Shown here piece by piece: positions 43,542 to 52,466 of a stretch of 64,000 bases of DNA (the stretch's first letter is position 1; every line of letters starts with the position of its first letter). The stretch comes from Nostoc sp. JL34. Its GTDB lineage: Bacteria > Cyanobacteriota > Cyanobacteriia > Cyanobacteriales > Nostocaceae. Location: positions 35,242 through 99,241 of the forward strand of contig NZ_JABXKQ010000066.1 in the NCBI RefSeq assembly GCF_017114945.1. The letters are read 5' to 3'. Under the pieces are notes generated by a model. The model was not told the DNA's origin, did no database searches, and saw nothing but the letters and a program-made list of their open reading frames with translations. The position numbers and the translations under genes were made by a program.

Positions 43542-45923
43542 TTAATAAGGCCACTTCCAATCGCGAATTTCCGGCACATCGTCGCCGTACTTCTCAATGT
43601 AGTGCTTGTGTTCGATCAGCTTATCTTGCATGTGCTGTTTGACATAAGCTGCCTTAGATCCTAGTTTGGGTACGCGATCGATTACATCCATTACTAAATG
43701 GAAGCGATCTAAATCGTTGAGAACAACCATATCAAAGGGGGTGGTGGTAGTTCCCTCTTCCTTGTAGCCACGCACATGGAGATTTTTATGATTAGTGTGG
43801 CGGTAGGTTAGGCGATGAATTAGCCAAGGATAGCCATGAAAGGCAAAAAGGATTGGTTTATCGGTGGTGAAAATTGTGTCAAAATCTTTTTCACTTAAAC
43901 CGTGGGGATGTTCGGTTTTTGGCTGTAGTGTCATCAAATCGACTACGTTCACTACCCGCACTTTTAAATCCGAGAAGTGCTGACGCAGGATGTCTACAGC
44001 CGCCAAGGTTTCTAAGGTGGGAATATCCCCAGCACAAGCCAGGACTACATCTGGTTCGCCACCTTCATCGTTACTTGCCCATTCCCAAATGCCGATGCCT
44101 TTGGTGCAGTGCTTAATGGCTGCATCTATGTTGAGATATTGCAATGCTGGCTGTTTTCCAGCAATGATGACGTTGACATAGTTGCGGCTTTTGAGACAAT
44201 GGTCAGTTACTGACAACAGAGTGTTGGCATCGGGGGGCAAATACACGCGAACGATCTCGGCTTTTTTGTTAAGTACATGGTCGATAAAACCAGGATCTTG
44301 GTGCGAAAAGCCGTTATGGTCTTGTCTCCAAACGTGAGAGGTGAGTAGGTAATTGAGAGAAGCAATTGGTCTACGCCAGGGAATATGTTTGGTGGTTTTT
44401 AACCATTTGGCGTGTTGGTTGAACATGGAGTCAATGATGTGGATGAATGCTTCGTAGCAAGTGAAAAATCCGTGACGCCCGGTGAGGAGGTAGCCTTCCA
44501 ACCATCCTTGGCAAGAAGTTTCGCTGAGAACTTCCATTATCCGACCATCGGGGGAAAGGTGGTCATCTTCGGGGTAAATCTCAGCTACCGAAACTCTGTC
44601 CGTAACTTCCAGTACAGGATCTAAACGATTCGATGCTAATTCGTCGGGGGCGAAGATGCGGAAATTGCGACTTTCTTGGTTAAGTTGCATAACATCCCGC
44701 AGGAATTTGCCGGTCACTTTGGTAGCTTCCGCGATCGCCTTTCCTGGTTCAAGAACATCTACAGCATAGTCTTGAAAATTGGGCATCTTCAGGTCGCACA
44801 GTAAGATACCGCCGTTAGCGTGGGGATTGTCACCCATGCGTCGATGCTTTTTGGGGGCTAGTTCTGCTAGTTCGGGAATCAGCTTACCGTTGCTGTCGAA
44901 GAGTTCTTCTGGTTTGTAACTCTTCATCCAATCTTCTAGAAGTTTCAGGTGTTCTGGCTGTTTGGATATGTTCCCAAAAGGAACTTGGTGCGATCGCCAA
45001 TAACCTTCAGTTTTTTTGCCATCGACTTCCTTGGGCCCTGTCCAACCTTTGGGGGTTCTCATGACAATCATCGGCCACTGGGGACGTTCGGTGAAACCAT
45101 GTACGCGGGCTTCCCTTTGGATACTTTGAATTTCGGCGATCGCTATATCTAGAGTCGCTGCCATCTGCTGGTGGACATCTGCGGGATCGTCACCTTCTAC
45201 AAAGTATGGCTTGTAGCCGTAGCCTACAAATAAACTTTCTAATTCCTCATGGCTGATCCGTGCTAGTACTGTTGGATTAGCAATTTTATATCCATTCAGG
45301 TGCAGGATCGGCAGTACAGCCCCATCATGCACAGGGTTAAGAAACTTGTTGGAATGCCAGCTAGTCGCTAAAGCACCTGTTTCAGCTTCGCCGTCACCCA
45401 CAACAGCAGCAACGATCAAGTCAGGGTTATCAAAGGCAGCACCGAAAGCGTGGACGAGGGCATAACCTAATTCCCCCCCTTCGTGGATCGAACCAGGGGT
45501 TTCCGGTGCAACGTGGCTGGGAATACCACCAGGGAAAGAGAACTGTTTGAAGAGTTTCTGGATTCCTTCAGTATCCTGGGAGATGTTGTGATAATACTTG
45601 GTGTAAGTGCCTTCTAAGTAGGTGTTGGCTACCAGTCCAGGGCCTCCATGACCAGGCCCAGCAATGTAGATTGTATTGAGGTCATATTTTTTAATGACCC
45701 GATTCAGGTGAACATATATCAAATTCAGTCCTGGCGTTGTTCCCCAGTGCCCCAAAAGTCTGGGTTTTACGTGTTCCAGCTTTAGCGGTTCTCTGAGCAG
45801 CGGATTGTCGAGTAGATATATTTGCCCAACGGAAAGATAGTTAGCTGCACGCCAGTAGGCGTTTATCTTATGTAATTCTTCATCTGTTAAAGGCTTTGTT
45901 TGTGGAGGACTGGCTAATGTCAT
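43542..45923 (-). CDS. xfp: Phosphoketolase (xylulose-5-phosphate / fructose-6-phosphate)
   Basis: 793 residues, the family length. ThDP- and substrate-site strings are present: [76 protein letters not shown] (ThDP/Mg motif), [19 protein letters not shown]. The enzyme splits xylulose 5-phosphate or fructose 6-phosphate with phosphate to acetyl-phosphate plus a C3 or C4 sugar phosphate, giving a carbon-saving route to acetyl-CoA. SD GGAG lies 8 bases before the ATG. A good GTA-N8-TAC box precedes it. No acetate kinase gene is adjacent. Confidence 0.97.
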   Translation of the reverse strand: MTLASPPQTKPLTDEELHKINAYWRAANYLSVGQIYLLDNPLLREPLKLEHVKPRLLGHWGTTPGLNLIYVHLNRVIKKYDLNTIYIAGPGHGGPGLVANTYLEGTYTKYYHNISQDTEGIQKLFKQFSFPGGIPSHVAPETPGSIHEGGELGYALVHAFGAAFDNPDLIVAAVVGDGEAETGALATSWHSNKFLNPVHDGAVLPILHLNGYKIANPTVLARISHEELESLFVGYGYKPYFVEGDDPADVHQQMAATLDIAIAEIQSIQREARVHGFTERPQWPMIVMRTPKGWTGPKEVDGKKTEGYWRSHQVPFGNISKQPEHLKLLEDWMKSYKPEELFDSNGKLIPELAELAPKKHRRMGDNPHANGGILLCDLKMPNFQDYAVDVLEPGKAIAEATKVTGKFLRDVMQLNQESRNFRIFAPDELASNRLDPVLEVTDRVSVAEIYPEDDHLSPDGRIMEVLSETSCQGWLEGYLLTGRHGFFTCYEAFIHIIDSMFNQHAKWLKTTKHIPWRRPIASLNYLLTSHVWRQDHNGFSHQDPGFIDHVLNKKAEIVRVYLPPDANTLLSVTDHCLKSRNYVNVIIAGKQPALQYLNIDAAIKHCTKGIGIWEWASNDEGGEPDVVLACAGDIPTLETLAAVDILRQHFSDLKVRVVNVVDLMTLQPKTEHPHGLSEKDFDTIFTTDKPILFAFHGYPWLIHRLTYRHTNHKNLHVRGYKEEGTTTTPFDMVVLNDLDRFHLVMDVIDRVPKLGSKAAYVKQHMQDKLIEHKHYIEKYGDDVPEIRDWKWPY

Positions 45924-45963
45924 TTCGACACTCCATTACAAAATAATTTTGACGGATTCACCA

Positions 45964-45977
45964 GTATGTAATCTTAC
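45964..45977 (-). promoter_or_regulatory. Candidate NtcA-activated promoter of xfp
   Basis: GTATGTAATCTTAC (reads GTA-AGATTACA-TAC on the minus strand) fits GTAN8TAC. On the minus strand a TATTTT (TAN3T) follows 18 bases later, then the GGAG site and the xfp ATG at 45923. The order and approximate spacing fit a class II NtcA promoter. Confidence 0.4.
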
Positions 45978-46097
45978 TTGTTTTCCAGATGATGGCCATC
46001 TAACCCATGACAAATTTTCTCAGCCTTTGTAACTAAATTCCTTGGCTCTTGGCACAGGATGGAAAGCAATGTTTACAACGTGCTATTACGTAATAAC

Positions 46098-46892
46098 CTA
46101 ACTATTAATTTCTAATAACCCAGGTGGCGGTGTAATTTCAATGCGACGAGATTGTAAGTCTACTAGTGGTGCGATCGCTTCCACAAATGGAATCAAAACA
46201 GTCTTTTGCTTTTTGTCATTTGTCATTTGTCCTTTGTCAGTAGTAAATGATTCATGTAACCTTACTTCTAACAAATCATTGCCAGCAGGGATGATGTCTA
46301 CCACCGTACCTACGAGTTCACCAGATGCTTGCATGAAGACTTCCAAGCCAATCAAATCAAGGACATGATATTCATCTTCGGCTAATTGGGGGCGATCGCT
46401 CACTGGCACCATTAACTTACAACCACGCAATGCCTCTGCCTGATCGCAAGTTTCCACACCAGTTAATTTGATCACATACAAGTTTTTGTTACTGATATAA
46501 CGTCCTGTCAATAATTCGATTGGTTGTGGTTCTGTTCCATCTAAACGCAACAACCAACGTTTTCCCGGCACCTCAAATCTTTCGGGAAAGTCAGATACAG
46601 GATAAACCTTTAATTCTCCAGACAATCCTTGAGGAGAAACAATCTTACCAATTTCTAACCAATTATCGAGATTGGGGACTGGGGATTGGGGATTGGGGAA
46701 GGTGGGGCCCCCTCTGGGGATAAGGGGTAATGGGGACTGGGGATTGGGCACTGGGGATTGGGCATTTTGAATTTTTGAATTTCCTCCTACTCTCTTGCCC
46801 TTTTGCTTCTCTGCCCTTTTGCTTCTCTGCCCTTTTGCTTCTCTGCCTCCAATCTCTTTATTAGCTTCAGCTTCTTCGTGTTTCATTTCCAT
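46098..46892 (-). CDS. rimM: 16S rRNA processing protein RimM with repeat-coded N-terminal extension
   Basis: 264 residues from the ATG at 46892, chosen for the AGTAGGA site just upstream; an ATG at 46928 is possible. The RimM core starts at about residue 80: [20 protein letters not shown], then [20 protein letters not shown], and the PRC-barrel part ([20 protein letters not shown]). RimM binds S19 and helps 30S maturation. The first ~75 residues are not RimM: they are translated from (GGGGATT)-type and (AAGGGCAGAGAAGCAAA) tandem repeats, giving Gln/Lys/Pro-rich sequence. A second repeat-coded insert ([15 protein letters not shown]) is in the PRC part. Confidence 0.9.
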   Translation of the reverse strand: MEMKHEEAEANKEIGGREAKGQRSKRAEKQKGKRVGGNSKIQNAQSPVPNPQSPLPLIPRGGPTFPNPQSPVPNLDNWLEIGKIVSPQGLSGELKVYPVSDFPERFEVPGKRWLLRLDGTEPQPIELLTGRYISNKNLYVIKLTGVETCDQAEALRGCKLMVPVSDRPQLAEDEYHVLDLIGLEVFMQASGELVGTVVDIIPAGNDLLEVRLHESFTTDKGQMTNDKKQKTVLIPFVEAIAPLVDLQSRRIEITPPPGLLEINS

Positions 46893-47119
46893 TTTTCCTA
46901 CTAGTACAACACGGCGGAAATAAACCACCCCTGACGCTCGATGACTCGCTAACGCTGCGCTAACGGGTTCGGCAGTTCCTCATGGGGGGAACCCCCATCG
47001 CCTTTGGCGTCTCCCCTTGGGAGAAGACCGGACTACCTCACCATTCCAAATCAATGAAATGCTTACGCTGTATTCATTTTTAATTTTTAATTTTTAATTT
47101 TTAATTCTGCCTTGCGGTA

Positions 47120-48415
47120 CTAGGCAGTCACCGCCGCACCTTTATAAGCTTCTTCAGCCACTTTTGCTAAACGTTGCATAGCAGTGGCTATCTCTTCATT
47201 TGTACCTGTAAGGCTGATGCGGAAACATTGGTGCTTGTGCGCCCATTCTTCCTCTAAACCAGGGAAGAAGGTACTTCCAGGGACAATGATCACACCTACT
47301 TGCTTTAATTGTTGGTAAAATTCCCAATCACTGATGGGTAAATCCTCTAACCACAACCAAGCAAAAATTGCTCCTTCACCGCGATGCAGGAACCAAGGTA
47401 AATCTTTGGCCATCGCTTCTTCTAAGCTGGTTTCTAAAACGGTAAACTTATTTTGGTAGAAGGGACGAATGACAGTGTGAGAAATTTCCACTAAGCGGCC
47501 AGAATTAATTGCAAGAGCTGCGATCGCTTGGCCGTAACGTGAAGAATGGAGACTCATATTTGCCTGGAAACACTCCAACACTTCAATCCACTTTTCATCC
47601 CCAATGGCAATACCAATCCTTTCTCCTGGTAATCCGGCTTTTGATAAACTCATGCAGTGAAGGATGTTATCACCAAACACTGGTGTCATTTCGGTAAAGT
47701 TTAATGCCGGGAAAGGAGGCGCATAAGCCGAGTCAATTAACACGGGTAGATTGTAAGGCGCAGCTAGGGCAGCAATCTTTTTCACTTCATCATCAGTGAG
47801 GACATTACCAGTAGGATTACAGGGGCGAGAGAAGAGGACACAACCCGTATTTTCTGTAATCGACAGTTGGCTGAAGTCGGGGCGATATTTAAATCGGTGG
47901 GCGGCTGCATCAATATCGAGAGTTGGTTTGTAGGCGATTAGGGCTTTTGGAACCAAGCAGATACCGCCGTAACCTGTGTAGTCAGGACTAAGGGGTAAAA
48001 CGATTTGTTTTAACTCGCCGCTGGGGGTGTAGCCACCGAAGCTATTGACAGCGTAGAAGTAAAGGCTTTGACTACCGGGAGTGATGAGGATATTGCGATC
48101 GCTTAAGTTTAACCCGTAGCGTTTGTTAAAATCGTTAGTGATCGCTTCAATTAATGGTGCATAGCCTTGACTTGAGCCGTAGCGACAAACCACCTCACCA
48201 TATTCTGGGCTAGCCAAAAGCTGTGCAGTACAATCCCGCCATAATTGCTCTACCTCTGGCAAAATCAACGGATTACCAGCACTCAAATTAATAAATTGCT
48301 GCCCTGCACCCGCTCGTAATGTTTCGATAATATCCTTCATGATTGCTCTGACGCCAGTCAGGTTGGACATTTGAGCGCCAATTTGAGTTAGGGCAGGGTT
48401 CATAAGCTGTGACAA
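47120..48415 (-). CDS. avtA: Valine-pyruvate aminotransferase-like PLP enzyme (AvtA family)
   Basis: 431 residues, fold type I. Visible: NLSAGNPLILPEVEQLW, YGSSQGYAPLIEAI, PGSQSLYFYAVN, SRPCNPTGNVLT (Asn of the PLP ring contact), PVLIDSAYAPPF (Asp and Tyr) and LSKAGLPGERIG with the Schiff-base Lys K259. E. coli AvtA transfers the amino group between valine and pyruvate/alanine. Length and motifs fit that family. The true amino-acid pair in cyanobacteria is not certain. It is divergent from frmA with a 350-bp gap. Confidence 0.88.
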   Translation of the reverse strand: MSQLMNPALTQIGAQMSNLTGVRAIMKDIIETLRAGAGQQFINLSAGNPLILPEVEQLWRDCTAQLLASPEYGEVVCRYGSSQGYAPLIEAITNDFNKRYGLNLSDRNILITPGSQSLYFYAVNSFGGYTPSGELKQIVLPLSPDYTGYGGICLVPKALIAYKPTLDIDAAAHRFKYRPDFSQLSITENTGCVLFSRPCNPTGNVLTDDEVKKIAALAAPYNLPVLIDSAYAPPFPALNFTEMTPVFGDNILHCMSLSKAGLPGERIGIAIGDEKWIEVLECFQANMSLHSSRYGQAIAALAINSGRLVEISHTVIRPFYQNKFTVLETSLEEAMAKDLPWFLHRGEGAIFAWLWLEDLPISDWEFYQQLKQVGVIIVPGSTFFPGLEEEWAHKHQCFRISLTGTNEEIATAMQRLAKVAEEAYKGAAVTA

Positions 48416-48764
48416 AATATATTAATTTAGGGGTGGACAAATTATTTGAGGTTTGCTGCTGACATCCAGTTTACATCGTTGCCAAAACAGCTGTTGCCGC
48501 CTTTAACCAATCTAGCTAGAGAATGACATTTTAACAAAGGTAATAATATTTATCGTTATAGCCGCGATCGTGCTTAGTAAATATGATGAAGTGATACAAG
48601 AGTGTATCATACGCTCAATGCCTATGAGGAAACTGGGGAGTAAACAAGAGAATAGAGTACAGGGTACAGATTATTCCCTATCACCTGTCACCTCATCCCC
48701 TAATCCCAATGCCCAATGCCCAATGACAAATAACAAATGACAAAACTATACAGGAGCGCTGACA
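48416..48764. other. Divergent promoter region avtA-frmA
   Basis: Holds the 18-bp palindrome listed next and tandem-repeat DNA (AATGCCC/AATCCC units, about 48695-48735). The frmA leader has AGGAG eight bases before its TTG start. Confidence 0.5.
48592..48609. promoter_or_regulatory. Candidate operator palindrome TGATACA-AGAG-TGTATCA
   Basis: A perfect 7-bp dyad with a 4-base centre, unlike the repeat families here, lies in the divergent region about 155 bp before frmA and 175 bp before avtA. Its form suits a dimeric repressor site. The regulator is unknown. Confidence 0.35.
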
Positions 48765-49874
48765 TTGCAAGTTAAAGCAGCAGTAGCTTACAGCGCAGGT
48801 AAGCCGTTGACGATTGAAACCGTTCAACTATCGGGGCCACAAGCCGGCGAAGTGTTAGTTGAGATTAAAGCAAGCGGGATTTGTCATACCGACGCTTTTA
48901 CCCTATCTGGTGACGATCCCGAAGGTTTGTTTCCGGCAATTTTAGGACATGAAGGTGCTGGTGTGGTAATGGAAGTAGGCGCTGGCGTCACCAGCTTGAA
49001 ACCAGGGGATCATGTGATTCCCCTATACACTCCCGAATGTCGCCAGTGCGAATATTGTCTGAGTTTCAAAACTAATCTCTGTCAAGCCATTCGCCTAACT
49101 CAAGGACGCGGTGTTATGCCCGATGGCACCAGTCGCTTTAGTATGGATGGGCAGATGATTCATCATTACATGGGTACATCCACTTTTGCCAACTATACGG
49201 TGCTGCCGGAAATCGCCTTGGCAAAAATTCGGGAAGACGCCCCATTTGATAAGGTTTGTTACATTGGCTGCGGTGTTACTACTGGTATTGGTGCAGTCAT
49301 CAATACTGCCAAGGTGGAACCGGGAGCAAATGTCGTGGTTTTCGGCTTGGGTGGTATTGGCTTAAATGTTATCCAGGCGGCGCGGATGGTGGGAGCTAAT
49401 ATGATTGTCGGGGTGGATCTTAATTCCAACAAACGCGCCTTGGCGGAAAAGTTTGGGATGACGCACTTTGTTAATCCCCAAGAAGTAGAGGGTGATTTGG
49501 TTCCCTATTTGGTTGATTTAACAAAAGGCGGTGCTGATTACAGTTTTGAATGTATCGGTAATGTCAAAATTATGCGCCAAGCATTAGAATGCTGCCACAA
49601 AGGTTGGGGCGTCAGTGTGATTATCGGTGTTGCTGGTGCTGGACAAGAAATCAGTACTCGTCCTTTTCAACTAGTAACTGGGCGCGTTTGGAAAGGTTCA
49701 GCATTCGGTGGTGCTAGAGGACGTACAGATCTGCCAAAAATTGTTGATTGGTATATGCAAGGTAAGATAAATATTGATGATTTGATTACCCATGTAATGC
49801 CCATTGAGCAAATTAATGATGCTTTTGAACTGATGCACAAGGGTGAATCAATTCGCAGTGTGGTGACTTTCTAA
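48765..49874 (+). CDS. frmA: S-(hydroxymethyl)glutathione dehydrogenase / class III alcohol dehydrogenase
   Basis: 369 residues, TTG start preceded by AGGAG. Catalytic zinc ligands C40 (GICHTDAFT), H62/E63 (GHEGAGVV) are present; structural zinc cysteines C92, C95, C98 and C106 ([17 protein letters not shown]) too. The NAD fold motif is [12 protein letters not shown] (about 193-204). The family oxidises S-hydroxymethylglutathione, formed from formaldehyde and glutathione, and reduces S-nitrosoglutathione. Cyanobacteria use it as an aldehyde and NO detoxifier. No S-formylglutathione hydrolase gene is adjacent. Confidence 0.95.
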   Translation: MQVKAAVAYSAGKPLTIETVQLSGPQAGEVLVEIKASGICHTDAFTLSGDDPEGLFPAILGHEGAGVVMEVGAGVTSLKPGDHVIPLYTPECRQCEYCLSFKTNLCQAIRLTQGRGVMPDGTSRFSMDGQMIHHYMGTSTFANYTVLPEIALAKIREDAPFDKVCYIGCGVTTGIGAVINTAKVEPGANVVVFGLGGIGLNVIQAARMVGANMIVGVDLNSNKRALAEKFGMTHFVNPQEVEGDLVPYLVDLTKGGADYSFECIGNVKIMRQALECCHKGWGVSVIIGVAGAGQEISTRPFQLVTGRVWKGSAFGGARGRTDLPKIVDWYMQGKINIDDLITHVMPIEQINDAFELMHKGESIRSVVTF

Positions 49875-49912
49875 TTCGTAATTCGTAATTCGTAATTTGT
49901 GACTGATGCTTA

Positions 49913-50035
49913 GGGACTTCCAGAAAATAAATTATCCAAATTTAATTAGATAAGATTTTTCTTTCTCCCCCTGCTCCCTGCTCCCTGCCCCCCTGCCTCC
50001 ACAGCGATAGGATATTTTTTTAGTTGGAAGTCCCT
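49913..50035. mobile_element. MITE family B, copy 2 (TA-flanked)
   Basis: Ends GGGACTTCC... and ...GTTGGAAGTCCCT, flanked by TA on both sides (49911-49912, 50036-50037); 123 bp, no ORF. The middle is a CCCTGCTCCCTG-type tandem repeat rather than the palindrome seen in copy 1, so the cargo of this family varies. Confidence 0.75.
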
Positions 50036-50224
50036 TATGCAGACAGTGCTGTTTCAAATAAGCTTTAAATCTCTATCTGAAACATAATTATGAATTATGA
50101 ATTTTTCGCTCTACCAAAGCTATGGGGAATTTTGATTCCAGTTCCTTTGTCACAATATTAAAAGGTACAAGATAGTTATCCTAATTACAGCAGTTTTTAT
50201 GTATTTGAACCACATCTGTCGTAA

Positions 50225-50245
50225 GGGCACAGCAATGCTGTGCCC
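50225..50245. repeat. REP-like palindrome
   Basis: GGGCACAGCA-A-TGCTGTGCCC is perfectly self-complementary and followed by CCTAC. Same type as the palindrome into which MITE family A copy 1 inserted. Confidence 0.7.
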
Positions 50246-50449
50246 CTACCGCGTGGTCTATTTACCTGAAAATATCAGAACACTGCAAAATTTCATCCAG
50301 TTTTTTAGCTTGATTAAAATACAAGTGCATAAGCTTCTCTTTTGAGTTACCTAGTTCCCCTAAAAAATATTAGTCAGATCGCTTTTATCTGAGTGAGCCT
50401 GTGACAGATGATTTAATGGGATAAAAGCGATATCTACGACAGGCTACGC

Positions 50450-52123
50450 TTACGCACTCATAAGAAAGTATCGATCAATTTCTGCTGTAAGTATTTCAAA
50501 GTCCACAGGCTTGGTCAAGTGGCATTTGAAACCAGCCTGAAGCGCCAGATCCCGATCCTCCTGGCTACCGTAGCCGGTGAGCGCAATCAAAATTGAGCGA
50601 GTAAATTTGGAATCTTGACTCAGTTCTTGTGCAACGGCGAATCCATCCATCTCAGGAAGTCCGATGTCACAAATAATTACATGAGGCTCAAGCTTCCTTG
50701 CAGTTTCTACCCCTAAAAATCCATTCTTGGCAATGGAAACCTCATGTCCAAAATGCTCAAGTACTGCTTGTAATGATACCGCTGAATCCTCATTATCTTC
50801 GATGACTAAAATCTTCAACGATTTTTTCGTCTCCTCTGTAATCTCCAGGTCGTTGTCCAAGGGTGGAATCTCTTCGCATACAGGGAGAGTGACTTTGAAT
50901 TCTGCTCCTAAATTGATCCCTCTACTTGAGGCTTCAACATTACCACCATGAAGTTCGACAAGACTTTTGACTACCGAGAGTCCCAGACCTAGCCCACCTC
51001 TAGAACGGTCTAAACTGCGATCGGCCTGGGTAAATGGCTCGAAGAGTTCTGATAAGATTGTTGGGTCTATCCCCATGCCTGAGTCTCTTACAGATAAGAC
51101 CGCTACACTACCTGAGCCATTCTCACCTCGAATAAATGAGAGATCCACCCAGATTATCCCATCTGGTTTTGAGAATTTTAAGGCGTTATCAAGAAGGTTT
51201 CCAAATACTTGGAAGAAGCGGGTGGAGTCAACATAAGCCCATACAGGCGTGCTTGGCAGGTCTTTTACTAAGGTAAGGTTCGATTTCTGTATCGCTTGTG
51301 CATGGTCATTGAGACTCTGGCGAACCAAATCTACCAGATTAAACTTTTCGAGGTTTAATGAAATCTTCCCGTAGGTAATGGACGATATGTCAAGTAGCTC
51401 ATCAATCAATTTCGAGAGATGCTTAATCTGGTGTTGCATCATTAAAACTGTTTCTCCGACTGCACCAGTCTCGCCTACCTTTAATTTTAGAAGCTGAACC
51501 CCATTCGAGATGGGGGCAACGGGATTTCTCAGCTCGTGAGCTAGCATCGCAATGAATTGGTCTTTAAGGGCGTTTTGGTTCGTAAGTTTCTGGAAAAGTT
51601 GAACGTTGGCGATCGCAACTGCCGTAGTGTCGGTCAAAATCTCAAGCAATCCTATCTCTTCGGGCGTGGCTCGGTGTGGTGTACTCCAGTAGGCTCCGAT
51701 CGCACCCAGTGGATCAGAAACCCGAATGGGAACCATCACTAAACTTTTGACAAAAGTTACCTTATAGGCCTCAAGGGGAATTCGAGCATCCTGGTAAATG
51801 TCTTCAATCACGGCTGCTTGTTTATTAAGCATTGCCCAACCGGAGATGCAAGACTTGAGTGGAAAACGCATACCTTTCCAAAGTGGCCCAATGGCGTTTT
51901 CATCAACATAGTGGCAACATTCACCATCCCGCAGTACAAAAGTTACTCCATCAGCGTTCGTGAGATCCCGAGCTGCCAAACGCACAATCTCAATTATTTC
52001 CTCAATAGTCCGCACACAAGCTAAATCCTTCACAACCGAAAGCAGCCGATTGTAAGAAGAAATGTTATAGCTCTGATGTGAATTCTGTTCTTGAGAGATT
52101 GAGGTTTGTAATGTATTTTTCAT
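50450..52123 (-). CDS. Hybrid histidine kinase: GAF, HisKA/HATPase, receiver
   Basis: 557 residues, cytoplasmic. GAF domain about 35-180 (DGVTFVLRDGECCHYV); HisKA with H196 in AMLAHELRNPVAPIS; HATPase with NLLDNALKFSKPDG, VRDSGMGID and SRGGLGLGLSVV; C-terminal receiver (about 430-557) with EDNEDSAVSLQ and the phospho-Asp in VIICDIGLPEMDG, Lys in HLTKPVD. GAF could bind a small ligand or light-sensing bilin (no canonical Cys-His bilin site seen). Output probably goes to a free partner. Single gene. Confidence 0.92.
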   Translation of the reverse strand: MKNTLQTSISQEQNSHQSYNISSYNRLLSVVKDLACVRTIEEIIEIVRLAARDLTNADGVTFVLRDGECCHYVDENAIGPLWKGMRFPLKSCISGWAMLNKQAAVIEDIYQDARIPLEAYKVTFVKSLVMVPIRVSDPLGAIGAYWSTPHRATPEEIGLLEILTDTTAVAIANVQLFQKLTNQNALKDQFIAMLAHELRNPVAPISNGVQLLKLKVGETGAVGETVLMMQHQIKHLSKLIDELLDISSITYGKISLNLEKFNLVDLVRQSLNDHAQAIQKSNLTLVKDLPSTPVWAYVDSTRFFQVFGNLLDNALKFSKPDGIIWVDLSFIRGENGSGSVAVLSVRDSGMGIDPTILSELFEPFTQADRSLDRSRGGLGLGLSVVKSLVELHGGNVEASSRGINLGAEFKVTLPVCEEIPPLDNDLEITEETKKSLKILVIEDNEDSAVSLQAVLEHFGHEVSIAKNGFLGVETARKLEPHVIICDIGLPEMDGFAVAQELSQDSKFTRSILIALTGYGSQEDRDLALQAGFKCHLTKPVDFEILTAEIDRYFLMSA

Positions 52124-52466
52124 AAAAAACTCCGAACAAAAGGGATGTCTGTTTAAAAACTCAGGTAAAGCGGGTAGGTTTCAGCAGACACCTACTCTTA
52201 ATCGTAATCTCAACTTTATTTTAAGAGTACAAACTGTTGCCGCATTTTTTGCCCGTTCATTTACGAGTATAAATATATTTATTAGTCTGAGTAATTATTC
52301 AGTATGCGTCATCAGGGCTAATACAACTTGTGGTATTTAATATAACGTGAGTCTCCAACGGAGGCGCACGTTAATAACTGGGGAAATGTAGTTGATATCG
52401 CTATTTACGCGTGTATCAGTGAGAATGGAGGATGCGGCACCTAACAGCCCGTCATAGACAGACAAA
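52124..52466. other. Intergenic region between two leftward genes
   Basis: Has an imperfect stem around AACGTGAGTCTCC...GGAGGCGCACGTT (about 52345-52373) that may terminate or be a repeat. No coding frame. Confidence 0.45.

Larger units (their letters stand above)
49875..50449. other. Repeat-rich intergenic region
   Basis: Contains the family-B element at 49913-50035, the REP-like palindrome at 50225-50245, and AT-rich sequence; no gene seen. Confidence 0.5.
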
